Below are positions 25,319 through 34,508 of a stretch of DNA of 64,000 nucleotides, piece by piece (position 1 is the stretch's first letter; each line of letters begins with the position of its first letter). Both the position numbers and the translations under genes were made by a program. This DNA comes from Thalassomonas sp. RHCl1 (GTDB lineage: Bacteria; Pseudomonadota; Gammaproteobacteria; Enterobacterales; Alteromonadaceae). Location: assembly GCF_947387555.1 (NCBI RefSeq), contig NZ_CANDNZ010000012.1, positions 93,705-157,704 of the forward strand, read 5' to 3'. A model generated the notes under the pieces. That model had not been told where the DNA came from. It saw only the letters and a program-made list of their open reading frames with translations, and made no database searches.

Positions 25319-25711
25319 GTCCTTTATTATTATTTTCTTTTATTCGCCGCTTTGTGTTTATTTGCTCTTAAGCCATTTTCAAAATCGGTCCCGGTGCTGG
25401 CACTTTTCCTCTTAGTTAATTAGAATATGCCGCAATCTAACAACAGCATTTTTGTGAAAGAAAACAGGCTTTAACCGGGTTATTGACCAAATGTATCACA
25501 CTATTGGCTCCCCCCGGCAATTTATATTCACTTATGACGGTGAAGAAATAACACTTTAAAACTGTATAAACAAACAGTATTATTTAAGTTTTTTTAAGCC
25601 TGGGTAGTTAACCTCAGCTGGCAAGCTGTAGCTTGGGTTTTACTACGGGCTTTTATTAGCTGGCAATATAACTGGCATTTATTATTAGCCTTTATCAACT
25701 AAAGAGAAATC
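25319..25711. other. Intergenic region carrying mfd control signals
   Basis: About 390 bases without a gene. The one clear signal is the LexA-like box at 25560-25579. The remainder is AT-rich, with no hairpin or riboswitch core that I could recognise. Confidence 0.5.
25560..25579. promoter_or_regulatory. LexA-like (SOS) box upstream of mfd
   Basis: The core CTGT-ATAAACAA-ACAG (25562-25577) matches the CTGT-N8-ACAG consensus exactly, and the flanks (AA...TA) fit partly. It lies about 133 bases upstream of the mfd ATG in an otherwise empty region. mfd is not a classical SOS gene in E. coli, so damage-inducible expression here would be a lineage-specific feature (inference). Confidence 0.6.
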
Positions 25712-28700
25712 ATGAGTCAAACAAGCAATATTTTCGAACCAATCATCGCCAAACGCCGCGGTGATCTTGCCGATAAAAAAGTATGGAGCAACTTAGTCGG
25801 TAGCAGCAGCGCGCTGGCCATTTATCATGGTGCGAAAAATGCGGGGTCGCCGGTATTGCTGATCACTTATGATACCCCCTCGGCACTGCGTCTGGAGCAG
25901 GAATTACTGAGTTTAAACTTTGATAACAGTTTATCCGTGTGTTTATTCCCCGACTGGGAAACCTTGCCCTATGACAGTTTTTCTCCCCACCAGGACATTA
26001 TTTCCCAGCGACTGTCTACCCTGTATCAGCTGTCCCGGCTGGAACAAGGCATAGTCATAGTCCCGGTTACCACCTTAATGCAGCGACTGGCGCCGAAACA
26101 GTATCTGGATGCCAATAGCCTGGTGATTAAAAAAGGCGATAAAAAAGATCTGCACCAGCTCAGACAAGAACTGGAGGCCAGCGGCTACCGCCATGTCGAC
26201 CAGGTAATGGAACACGGTGAATTTTCCGCCCGCGGCGCCATCCTGGATTTATTTCCCATGGGCAGCACCAGTCCGTTCCGCCTGGACTTTTTTGACGATG
26301 AAATAGATGAAATCCGTTTATTTGATCCCGACAGCCAGCGCTCCAGCGATAAAATAAACGATATAAACTTATTGCCCGCCCATGAATTCCCCATAGATCA
26401 GGCTGGCATCAATTTATTTCGTAGCCAATACCGGGAGCTTTTTAGCGGCACCATAGACAAAGAATCCGTCTACCATAAAGTCAGCGGCGGCATTTTACCT
26501 GCCGGCATAGAATATTATCTGCCGCTGTTTTTTCAGCAAACCAGTACCCTGTGCGACTATTTATCCGCACAAACCTTAGTGATGCTTTACGGCGATATCG
26601 ACCAGGCGTTAAACCACCACTGGGGTGATATCAAGCATCGCTATGAAGAAAGGCGTTACGACCGATCCCGCCCCCTGGTGCCGCCGGAGCAGTTGTTCCT
26701 GGGCAGTGAGGAGCTTTATAGCGCGTTAAAGCCTTTTGACCGCATCAAACTCGATGCCGCCGGCGGACAAACACAGGCCAATGAAGCAAAAGCCGCGACC
26801 GTCAACTTTGATGTCAAAGTCTTGCCGGATTTAAGCGTTAACCATAAGTTAAAGCAGCCGTTTGAGTTACTGGATCAGTTTATCGCCGCCAAAGATACTC
26901 CGGATAAAATTCTCTTTGTCGCCGAAAGTCAGGGGCGCCGGGAAAGCGTGCTGGAATTGCTTATCCGGGATAATATCAAACCTCAGCTGGTGGACAGCAT
27001 AGATGATTTCATTAACAGCGATATCCGGCTGGGCATCACGGTAAATGCGCTAACAACCGGCTTTATTTTTCAGAGCGACGAAAAAAGCAAACACGGCCCT
27101 GAAGCCATTGCCCTGATCACCGAAGCGGAATTACTCGGCGACCGGGTCAGGCAGACCCGCCGCCGCAACAAACAGCAGGATGTCCAGGCAGATGCCCTGT
27201 TTAAAAACCTGGCAGAACTTTCTATCGGTCAGGCGGTAGTACATTTTGAACACGGCATTGGCCGCTATATGGGCTTACAGACACTGGAAACCGGCGGCAT
27301 CACCACAGAATTTTTGATGCTCAGTTATGCCAACGACGCCAAATTATATGTCCCGGTGGCCTCATTGCATCTCATCAGCCGCTACTCCGGCGCCGAGGGT
27401 GACCGCGCACCGCTGCATAAATTAGGCACAGATGCCTGGAGCAAGGCCAAGAAAAAAGCCGCAGAGAAAGTGCGCGACGTCGCGGCAGAATTGCTGGATA
27501 TTTACGCCAAGCGCGCCAGCAACCAGGGTTATAAATTTAACCGCGATAAAAAGGACTACCAGGCCTTTAGCGACAGTTTCGGCTTTGAGGAAACCTTAGA
27601 TCAGGAGCAGGCCATCAATGCCGTGATCAGCGATATGCTCCAGGCCAAGGCCATGGACCGCCTGGTGTGCGGCGACGTCGGTTTTGGTAAAACCGAAGTG
27701 GCGATGAGGGCGGCCTTTGTTGCCGTCAATGATTCTAAACAGGTCGCCATTTTGGTGCCGACCACTTTGCTGGCCCAGCAGCATTACGAAAATTTCCGGG
27801 ATCGTTTTGCCAACTGGCCGGTCACCATAGAAGTCTTGTCCCGCTTTAAATCCGCCAAAGAGCAAAACGAGGTGATCTCCCGGGTCGAATCCGGCCAGGT
27901 GGATATCTTGATCGGCACCCATAAATTGCTGCAAAATTCCATCACCTATAAAGACTTAGGTTTGCTTATCGTCGATGAAGAACACAGGTTCGGGGTCAAG
28001 CAAAAAGAGAAAATCAAGCAACTGCGCAGCAATGTCGATATCCTGACCCTGACCGCCACCCCGATCCCCAGAACCTTAAATATGGCCATGGGCGGCATGC
28101 GCGACTTATCCATTATCGCCACGCCGCCGGCAAAACGCCTGGCGGTAAAAACCTTTGTCCGCCAGCGCGATGATGCCCTGATACGCGAGTCTGTCTTGAG
28201 GGAAATCCTGCGCGGCGGCCAGGTGTATTTCCTGCACAATAATGTCGATACCATAGAAAAAACCGCCGCAGATCTGCAAACCCTGATGCCGGAGGCAAAA
28301 ATCATTATCGCCCACGGGCAAATGCGTGAGCGTGAACTTGAGCGCATCATGAGTGATTTTTACCACCAGAGATACAATGTGCTGGTATGTACCACCATCA
28401 TTGAAACCGGTATCGATATTCCCAGCGCCAATACCATCATCATGGACCGGGCGGATCACTTAGGCCTGGCACAACTGCATCAACTCAGGGGCCGGGTCGG
28501 CCGCTCCCATCACCAGGCCTATGCCTATTTATTAACCCCGCATGAGAAACGCATGACCAAGGATGCGAAAAAGCGTCTCGAAGCCATCGCTTCACTCGAA
28601 GATCTCGGGGCAGGTTTCACCCTGGCCACCCATGATTTAGAGATCCGCGGCGCCGGTGAATTACTCGGGGAAGATCAAAGCGGCCAGATGAGCCAGATAG

Positions 28701-29227
28701 GTTTCAGCCTCTATATGGAAATGCTGGATCTGGCGGTAGATGCCCTAAAAGAAGGCAAAGAGCCGACCTTAAACCAGGTCACCTCCTCGCAAACGGAAAT
28801 CGATTTACGCCTGCCGGCCCTGCTGCCGGATGATTATATTTTTGATGTCAGCATCCGCTTGAGCCTTTATAAGCGTATCGCCAGCTGTAAGAATAAAAAC
28901 CAGCTCGATGAAATCCAGGTGGAGCTCATTGACCGTTTCGGCTTATTGCCCCAGGCCACGAAAAACCTGATACAAATCGCAAAATTACGTTTAAAGGCAC
29001 AAAAAATCGGTATCGCCCGGCTTGAAGCCGGTCCGGCGGGAGGCGCTATCGAATTTACCGATAATACTAAGGTCGATCCTATGTTTATTATCGGCCTGAT
29101 CCAGCAACAACCGGCGATTTATAAAATGGAAGGGGCCAATAAACTCAAGTTTAAACACCCGACCGATGACGCTAAATCCCGTTTTGATCTGGTCACCAAT
29201 ATGATAAATGACCTGGCAAAACACTAG
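25712..29227 (+). CDS. mfd: Transcription-repair coupling factor Mfd
   Basis: 1171 residues, close to the E. coli length of 1148. Mfd removes RNA polymerase stalled at lesions and recruits UvrA. Visible parts are the UvrB-like N-terminal module (LFPDWETLPYDSFSPHQ, ASGYRHVDQVMEHGEF), the RNA polymerase-interaction domain starting near GQAVVHFEHGIGRYMGL, and the RecG-like translocase with Walker A GDVGFGKTE (about 653-661) and the DEEH box LLIVDEEHRFGVKQ (about 754). Motif VI appears as HQLRGRVGRSHHQAYAYLL, and the TRCF C-terminal domain follows (LRLPALLPDDYI). The start ATG follows AAAGAGAAATC. An inverted-repeat element begins at its stop codon. Confidence 0.98.
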   Translation: MSQTSNIFEPIIAKRRGDLADKKVWSNLVGSSSALAIYHGAKNAGSPVLLITYDTPSALRLEQELLSLNFDNSLSVCLFPDWETLPYDSFSPHQDIISQRLSTLYQLSRLEQGIVIVPVTTLMQRLAPKQYLDANSLVIKKGDKKDLHQLRQELEASGYRHVDQVMEHGEFSARGAILDLFPMGSTSPFRLDFFDDEIDEIRLFDPDSQRSSDKINDINLLPAHEFPIDQAGINLFRSQYRELFSGTIDKESVYHKVSGGILPAGIEYYLPLFFQQTSTLCDYLSAQTLVMLYGDIDQALNHHWGDIKHRYEERRYDRSRPLVPPEQLFLGSEELYSALKPFDRIKLDAAGGQTQANEAKAATVNFDVKVLPDLSVNHKLKQPFELLDQFIAAKDTPDKILFVAESQGRRESVLELLIRDNIKPQLVDSIDDFINSDIRLGITVNALTTGFIFQSDEKSKHGPEAIALITEAELLGDRVRQTRRRNKQQDVQADALFKNLAELSIGQAVVHFEHGIGRYMGLQTLETGGITTEFLMLSYANDAKLYVPVASLHLISRYSGAEGDRAPLHKLGTDAWSKAKKKAAEKVRDVAAELLDIYAKRASNQGYKFNRDKKDYQAFSDSFGFEETLDQEQAINAVISDMLQAKAMDRLVCGDVGFGKTEVAMRAAFVAVNDSKQVAILVPTTLLAQQHYENFRDRFANWPVTIEVLSRFKSAKEQNEVISRVESGQVDILIGTHKLLQNSITYKDLGLLIVDEEHRFGVKQKEKIKQLRSNVDILTLTATPIPRTLNMAMGGMRDLSIIATPPAKRLAVKTFVRQRDDALIRESVLREILRGGQVYFLHNNVDTIEKTAADLQTLMPEAKIIIAHGQMRERELERIMSDFYHQRYNVLVCTTIIETGIDIPSANTIIMDRADHLGLAQLHQLRGRVGRSHHQAYAYLLTPHEKRMTKDAKKRLEAIASLEDLGAGFTLATHDLEIRGAGELLGEDQSGQMSQIGFSLYMEMLDLAVDALKEGKEPTLNQVTSSQTEIDLRLPALLPDDYIFDVSIRLSLYKRIASCKNKNQLDEIQVELIDRFGLLPQATKNLIQIAKLRLKAQKIGIARLEAGPAGGAIEFTDNTKVDPMFIIGLIQQQPAIYKMEGANKLKFKHPTDDAKSRFDLVTNMINDLAKH

Positions 29228-29387
29228 GGTCTGTTTATCTTTAGAGGGGATGAAGATTTTTGAGCCGTTTTTTCATATATCAAGGCAGAAAAATGGACCT
29301 GTAGTTATTCTACATGACATTTTTCTAACGCCGATAGAGGGAAAAACCGCCACAAAGATCATTCACGGGCAAAGATAAACAGACCCT
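29226..29387. repeat. 162-bp MITE-like element with 17-bp perfect terminal inverted repeats
   Basis: AGGGTCTGTTTATCTTT at 29226-29242 is repeated exactly in inverse at 29371-29387. The interior contains a second nested dyad (AAAAATG...CTGTAG, then CTACAT...CATTTTT, around 29291-29327), so the whole unit can fold into one long hairpin. It encodes nothing. Its left end overlaps the mfd TAG stop codon by two bases. No clear target-site duplication flanks it. It could be a non-autonomous transposable element that now also acts as an mfd terminator. I found no second copy in this window. Confidence 0.75.
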
Positions 29388-29489
29388 GATAATGTAACGA
29401 CATGCGAAAACGTATTAAATCAGCCATAAATTTTGTTATCATAACTGCTAACAGTGACGTGATAACCGTTGATAAGGGTCAGATAATAA

Positions 29490-31187
29490 ATGAAATTTAA
29501 CCGGGCTTTAGCCTTGGGCAGCGCTATTTTGATGTCAGCCAGCGCCCTTGCGGCCAGCAAAGGGAGCAATCAGCGCTGGTTTGAAATGGAAGTCATTTTA
29601 TTTAGCCAGCTTTCGGATAAGGCCTTATTAAAAGAGCACTTCCCCGATAGCCAGCCACTGCCACAATATAAAAAAGTGGTGGATTTGCTGACCCCTTATC
29701 TCAACCCGGATATTGCCGCTTTAAAACAGCAACTTACCACCTGTGGCGATGAGCAGTCGGCACAGGATCTGATCAGTCAGGCGATAACAGACAGCCGCCA
29801 GGCGTTCTTTAGCCCAAAAACCCTGGAGCAAATTCAGCTAACGGAGTTTGCTCCACAGCAAACGTTTGCCGATGACTTTTCTGATCCGGCTTTTTACAAT
29901 CCGGCCTTAAGCACAAACGAAGCTCTCTTTAGCCAGAATAACGCTATCAGCGAACCGGGTACTGATAATCTATCACAGCGGGATTTTACCGGCAGTGCCA
30001 CCAGCGAGCTGGCCGGCAATGAGCCAGGGACTGAGAGCAACATGGCGCAGCAAGTTGGCGAAACCTTACCTGAGGCCATCAATACCAATGAGCCACTTGG
30101 TGAAATCCCTGAGCTTGACACCGGACTCAGTCCGGAACAAGCTGCGTTGGTTAATTTAGCCGAGCAGGAGTTTTCTCCGATCCAGTTTAACTATTCGCCG
30201 CAAACACTTCCCCGCAGCCTTTGCCGGCTTGATCAAGCACTTTTTGACCAGTATCAGCAAGATCATAGCGAATATAGCCTAAACGGTTTTACCGTCACAC
30301 AAATGCCGCTGCGCATCGACGGCATCGAAGATGAGTACTCGTCTGTGCCTTATTTACTGAGCAAGGACTCGCTGAAATTACGCAGCATAGTCACCCAGCT
30401 CAGACGCAGTAAAAACTTTAAGCCGCTATTGCATCTGGGCTGGCGACAACCCACGGTATCACGGCGCCGCGCTGTGCCGCTGCGTTTATTTGCCGGCGAC
30501 AACCTGCAAGCCCATTACCAGGGCGCCCATGAGTCATATCTACAAGACATGGCCGAGTCCAGGGAGCAAGAGCAAATATTGGCTCAGACACTGGCAGGTC
30601 AAGATAACCAGTCTGGCTTAACAACAGCTGTAGCACCTGCAGCGCAAGCAGATCCGACACAAATGTTCGAGCAAAGGCTGAACCTGCAAATCCGGGATAT
30701 CCTTGCACAAATCGACACCCTGGATGAAGACGTCTCAGCACAGGAAAATCAAAATGACACAGGTCAAAACATAACAGCCGGTGTGCTTAGCGATGCCAGT
30801 TTACTTGACGAGCTGAATAAACCACAGATGCCGCTGGAGCAAAATATTGAAGATTTCAGCGAGCAGCTGATGCTGGCCAATGCCCCCGAGCCGCCGGTAC
30901 AACCCTGGTTTCTCGACGGCTTCTTTAAGGTGCATGTAAACCACTACTTATATATCACCGCCGACTTTAATATCATGGATACCACGCTGGCGCAGCAGGC
31001 GACACAGGCACTGGCGCCGCAGGGAAATGATTTACAGGAAAGCACCTTGCCAAAAGCCATTAATTTTAAGCAAAACCGGCGGGTGATCAGCGGTGAGATC
31101 CATTATTTCGATCACCCTTATATGGGCATGATAGTACAAATCCGCCGCTATAAACGCCCTGAGCCGCCGGCACAGGATAACGAATAA
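29490..31187 (+). CDS. csiV: CsiV-family peptidoglycan-binding protein, enlarged
   Basis: 565 residues with a signal peptide (about 1-22). The start of the mature protein, RWFEMEVILFSQ, and the end, NHYLYITADFNI...RRVISGEIHYFDHPYMGMIVQIRRY, are the hallmarks of CsiV, the periplasmic protein described in Vibrio that activates the lipoprotein activator of a peptidoglycan synthase. Position directly after mfd is also typical. Family members are about half this length. The extra residues are Q/E/N/D-rich low-complexity blocks, at about 125-225 (repeated PG, EPG and LSQ-like words) and about 355-470. Core function is probably kept; the insertions look like disordered linkers. Confidence 0.82.
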   Translation: MKFNRALALGSAILMSASALAASKGSNQRWFEMEVILFSQLSDKALLKEHFPDSQPLPQYKKVVDLLTPYLNPDIAALKQQLTTCGDEQSAQDLISQAITDSRQAFFSPKTLEQIQLTEFAPQQTFADDFSDPAFYNPALSTNEALFSQNNAISEPGTDNLSQRDFTGSATSELAGNEPGTESNMAQQVGETLPEAINTNEPLGEIPELDTGLSPEQAALVNLAEQEFSPIQFNYSPQTLPRSLCRLDQALFDQYQQDHSEYSLNGFTVTQMPLRIDGIEDEYSSVPYLLSKDSLKLRSIVTQLRRSKNFKPLLHLGWRQPTVSRRRAVPLRLFAGDNLQAHYQGAHESYLQDMAESREQEQILAQTLAGQDNQSGLTTAVAPAAQADPTQMFEQRLNLQIRDILAQIDTLDEDVSAQENQNDTGQNITAGVLSDASLLDELNKPQMPLEQNIEDFSEQLMLANAPEPPVQPWFLDGFFKVHVNHYLYITADFNIMDTTLAQQATQALAPQGNDLQESTLPKAINFKQNRRVISGEIHYFDHPYMGMIVQIRRYKRPEPPAQDNE

Positions 31188-31249
31188 ACAGCAAAGTCAG
31201 CGCTACGGCGCTGCTTCATTCACCCGGTTAACAAGAGTTGAGAGTTACC

Positions 31250-31537
31250 ATGGACAAACAAGATCAAATACAGGCGGCGGTTTTTCGCCGTTTATTGGCC
31301 CATCTGGACAGCCGCAAAGACGTACAGAATATCGAATTGATGAATTTAGCCGGTTTTTGCCGCAACTGCTTTTCCAAATGGACGGTGGCCGAAGCAGAAA
31401 AACTCGGTGTCGACATCGATATAGACACCGCCCGCGAACAGGTTTACGGCATGCCTTACAGCGAATGGAAAGAAAAACACCAGCTGCCGGCAACCCCCGA
31501 GCAACTGGCGAAATTTAACGAATTGAATCCGAAATAA
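31250..31537 (+). CDS. DUF1244 family protein
   Basis: 95 residues from ATG 31250 (the frame is open to 31238, but MDKQDQIQAAVFRRLLAHL is the family start). Conserved features are ELMNLAGFCRNCFSKW with the CRNC pair, and AREQVYGMPYSEWKEKHQ. It is a small, widespread proteobacterial family of unknown biochemical function, probably cytoplasmic. It follows csiV with a 62-base gap and may be read from the same transcript. Confidence 0.9.
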   Translation: MDKQDQIQAAVFRRLLAHLDSRKDVQNIELMNLAGFCRNCFSKWTVAEAEKLGVDIDIDTAREQVYGMPYSEWKEKHQLPATPEQLAKFNELNPK

Positions 31538-31550
31538 ATTTCCCCAGTCC

Positions 31551-31583
31551 CTGCGGTTATTGGCACCTGATTAATAACCGCAG
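31551..31583 (+). terminator. Hairpin after the DUF1244 gene
   Basis: An 11-bp perfect stem CTGCGGTTATT/AATAACCGCAG with an 11-base loop, 14 bases past the stop codon. No T tract follows, so termination efficiency is uncertain. Confidence 0.5.
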
Positions 31584-31601
31584 ATAACGACTTTCCAAAA
31601 A

Positions 31602-31625
31602 TTGAGCAGGTTAAGGCCTGCTCAA
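31602..31625 (-). terminator. Rho-independent terminator of the 689-residue protein gene
   Basis: A 9-bp stem TTGAGCAGG/CCTGCTCAA with a 6-base loop. On the minus strand it is followed by TTTTTGG. It lies about 12 bases past the minus-strand stop codon. Confidence 0.8.
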
Positions 31626-31636
31626 TAAATTAGCAC

Positions 31637-33706
31637 TCAGGGAATATCCGCCACCGAGCCAAGCAAGGTTTCATCACAGCAAAGCAGATTACGCGCCCGC
31701 AATGCCCCGGTAATAGCGTTCATATTTTCGCGGCGTACAGCTTCACTATCCAACCGGGTTGGCCGGCTATGGGGAGTTTCGATATTGATATATCGGTGAT
31801 TGCTGCCAAGACGCACGTACAAGGTGGATAAATCGGTGGCTGACTCACCTGCCGCCCTGTCCTGCAAGACCACATTAAAATTTTGCCCGCTAAAAGCATT
31901 AAAATCCTCACGTGTAGTGGTCCAGATAACAAAATCCGGATGCTCGGGATCGCCGACATAGCAGGAGACGATTTCCGGCATATTGCACCAGCGGAAAATA
32001 TTGGTAGTGCCCCCTAAGTTTAATAACCGGCTAAAATCCGGCCTTCTGCGCCCCCTGACCTCTGGGCTGACTGCCTGCAACCGGCTACGCAAGTCATCAC
32101 GGCTGGTGCTACCGCTTGCCGTCTCCCGCTCAACACCACCTGTCAATGAAGCATTTTGCTGCTCGGTCAAGCCTGCGCCACGAAAAGCGTCGGTATCACT
32201 GCTACGGTTATTGTGCAGGGCAATGGTCGGCAAGGAAAAATTTTTTGAGCATTGCTTCATGGTCAGGAAAAACTGAATTTGCATCGCCCGACGGTCGTTA
32301 TGGCTTGCTTCATACAAACGGCAGGCGGCTTCATTGCCGGTGCATTCTGTCTGGACCGACTCGGGAAATAACTCATTGGGATCGGTAGTCCCTTGCCCGG
32401 GCACACTGATCTCCCGGCTGCGCAACGTGCCCCGGTCGATAATTGCAAGGTTATAACGACAGGCCCGGTGCAGGTCTTCTACCGCTTGGCGGGCATTACG
32501 TTCATCGTTATGAATAAAAACCATGCAGGCGCATGGCCGTCCGGCTATTGAGCGGCGCATTTCCAACCTGCGTCGCCTGTGGCGCTGCCGCCGCGCTGCA
32601 GGAGGCGCAACAACGGTTCCGCCGCTTAGCAGAGCAAGCATACGATTAGCCCGATCCAGGTGACTTTGCTGCTCAGGGGTAATATCCCCCGGGGCCGAAT
32701 TTAACCGCCTTTGTATCAGGCTAAGGATGGCGGCGCCGTCTTGCTGGCTGCCGATCAGGGAAATAGTGCGGTTAACCTGATCTGTCATAAAGGCAAGAGC
32801 CAGGGCAAAACCGTCAGCGGCGTTGACCCGGGTAAATACCGCTTCCATAAAAGGCCGTAATGCCTGAACATTTCTCTCCGCCCGGGCGCTAAGGTTACTG
32901 CCCCGGCGCTGCGCCGTTATATTGCGGCTTAAAAAGGCATCGACCTCGGCTGTCAGCATCGCGGCTGAGGGCACGGTATTGCTCACGGTGCGGCTATCAA
33001 GCAAAGCAATTAAGTCCTGATCAAAAGTCGCGGCAAGAGACCGGATTGCGCCCGGATTTACCGTCGCCACCCCGCTTGTTTCATCAATTTGCACCGGCAG
33101 GGGTAAGCGTAAGCCTACTTGCCAGGCAGGCATATCCGGCAGGGACAAATAGCGGCGGTTATACACCAGCAAAGCTTTTGCCAGGGTTTCCTCGTCAATC
33201 ATCTCAAGGGGCAAAGGTGATGTTTCCCCCGCCGGGGTAAAAGGCGTGGCACTGGTCCACAAGGGTAATAATGCCCGGCTAAGTAATCTGGGGGTCATAT
33301 TAGCGGCAATAATCACATTTAAGCGGCTCGCTCTTCGATGGCGCCTGCCGCCGGCAATGGATACCGGACCCACTTGTGTGTCAGTAACGTTTACCGGGAA
33401 AAACTGTAACCCCGAACCCGACCGGGTGCCGCGAGCCATCACCGCGGCAGTTTCCCCGGTATCGCGCTGAATAATCCCGGCAACGGCTGACGAGCCTGTT
33501 TTTCCCGGTGTTGACCCTTGTTGTACCGTTTTCTGCCCTGTTTGTTGCAAAGCAATATGCGGCGATTGTGCCTGTGTGACGGGTGCTTGAAGGATTTCTC
33601 GGATCCTGCCATTTCTCTTGCCATAAGCCAGGGAATATGACGAGACAGAACGCCCTGCTGTTATTTCCCTCGATTTCGCCTGTGCTATGCCATAAAGACT
33701 TTGCAT
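31637..33706 (-). CDS. Large protein with a putative M14-like metallohydrolase domain and an unrecognised N-terminal half
   Basis: 689 residues with no signal peptide, starting after a strong AAAGGAG site. Residues 1-120 are Q/T/S/G-rich and probably disordered. Residues about 125-365 are helical and unrecognised. A very basic stretch (371-385, RRQRHRRRR) forms a linker. From 391 on I see a zinc-carboxypeptidase-like pattern: FIHNDE (H399/E402 as an HxxE pair), DPNELF (442-447), ALHNN (H498 as possible third ligand), NVVLQ (611-615) and YINIE (639-643, possible catalytic Glu). This resembles a family I know with DPNRIF and LHNN motifs; here the Arg is replaced by Glu445. A delivered toxin or wall-acting enzyme is possible but only inferred. 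Confidence 0.6.
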   Translation of the reverse strand: MQSLYGIAQAKSREITAGRSVSSYSLAYGKRNGRIREILQAPVTQAQSPHIALQQTGQKTVQQGSTPGKTGSSAVAGIIQRDTGETAAVMARGTRSGSGLQFFPVNVTDTQVGPVSIAGGRRHRRASRLNVIIAANMTPRLLSRALLPLWTSATPFTPAGETSPLPLEMIDEETLAKALLVYNRRYLSLPDMPAWQVGLRLPLPVQIDETSGVATVNPGAIRSLAATFDQDLIALLDSRTVSNTVPSAAMLTAEVDAFLSRNITAQRRGSNLSARAERNVQALRPFMEAVFTRVNAADGFALALAFMTDQVNRTISLIGSQQDGAAILSLIQRRLNSAPGDITPEQQSHLDRANRMLALLSGGTVVAPPAARRQRHRRRRLEMRRSIAGRPCACMVFIHNDERNARQAVEDLHRACRYNLAIIDRGTLRSREISVPGQGTTDPNELFPESVQTECTGNEAACRLYEASHNDRRAMQIQFFLTMKQCSKNFSLPTIALHNNRSSDTDAFRGAGLTEQQNASLTGGVERETASGSTSRDDLRSRLQAVSPEVRGRRRPDFSRLLNLGGTTNIFRWCNMPEIVSCYVGDPEHPDFVIWTTTREDFNAFSGQNFNVVLQDRAAGESATDLSTLYVRLGSNHRYINIETPHSRPTRLDSEAVRRENMNAITGALRARNLLCCDETLLGSVADIP

Positions 33707-33806
33707 CTGCGCTCCTTTGCCTGCGCGTTAACCCGTCTTTAATTCTAGGGCAGTGAGTGAAATTTTCGAGGCCGGATAAATAACATCTCCAGGGATCTTT
33801 TCCCGG

Positions 33807-34199
33807 TTAATGACAGGGAAGTGACATTTCAATATCGCCATTATTGACGGCAAGTTCTGCCATCACAATGTCCATACGCGGTTCTCCCGAGCACAAACGC
33901 CTGCTTATTTGCTCAAGCTCCGCACTGCTTTTTTTATGCCGGGTGGCCAGTAACAATAGTAAGGCCTGTACCCGCTTACGGTATTCGGTATTTAACACCG
34001 CTTCATCAGCTAAATAGCCGTAACCGGGTAAAGCAATGCGCTCCCCTATCACTTCTATTGCCTGATGCCTGTTTCCCTGATGATCCAGCCACTGTAAAAC
34101 GCCATGATACGCCTTATACAAGTCGGCATTATCTGTTGAGCCCAAAAACAGTAAAGTTTCCAGCGCTTCATAAAAACGAAGCTCATTCGATTTAACCAT
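33807..34199 (-). CDS. Unrecognised small protein upstream of the 689-residue gene
   Basis: 130 residues, mostly predicted helical (ELRFYEALETLLFLG, RKRVQALLLLLATRHKK, AELEQISRRL), acidic at the end, without signal peptide or membrane segment. It lies in the same direction 100 bases upstream of the large hydrolase-like gene, and no other gene is in between. A chaperone, adaptor or immunity-type partner would fit that position, but no motif proves it. Coding status rests on length, codon character and strand continuity. Confidence 0.55.
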   Translation of the reverse strand: MVKSNELRFYEALETLLFLGSTDNADLYKAYHGVLQWLDHQGNRHQAIEVIGERIALPGYGYLADEAVLNTEYRKRVQALLLLLATRHKKSSAELEQISRRLCSGEPRMDIVMAELAVNNGDIEMSLPCH

Positions 34200-34508
34200 C
34201 GCCGGCTATCCGTAATAAAGAAAGAATAGCTAAAAGCTATAAAAGAAGTGCCCTTATCGCCAAACAGCAAATATTCAACGGTACATATACGCCTGCCAAC
34301 GGTACCCGGGTTACACTTGGTTACCTATATAGCTCAAATGTACTGGAAAAGGCATAAAGCCCACGTAAGCTTGACATATTATTTAGAGTATTTTTTTTAC
34401 TGCGGGCCGGCATTATTATCAGTAAGGAGATTACCGATGAAGGATAAGGCTATCACGAAATAAAAATGCCGGGAATAAAGCGCCTCTCAGTGACTCTACG
34501 CCTCCTTA
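34200..34508. other. Intergenic region, no gene recognised
   Basis: About 310 bases between two same-strand genes. The only oddity is a good ribosome site (TAAGGAG) before ATG 34436, which leads into a frame of just eight codons (MKDKAITK) on the plus strand. This may be the decayed start of a lost gene. No terminator with a T tract is evident. Confidence 0.4.

Noticed and set aside
34436..34462. Eight-codon frame MKDKAITK with a good ribosome site
   Set aside because: Too short to call; could be a gene remnant or a leader peptide, with nothing downstream in the same direction.
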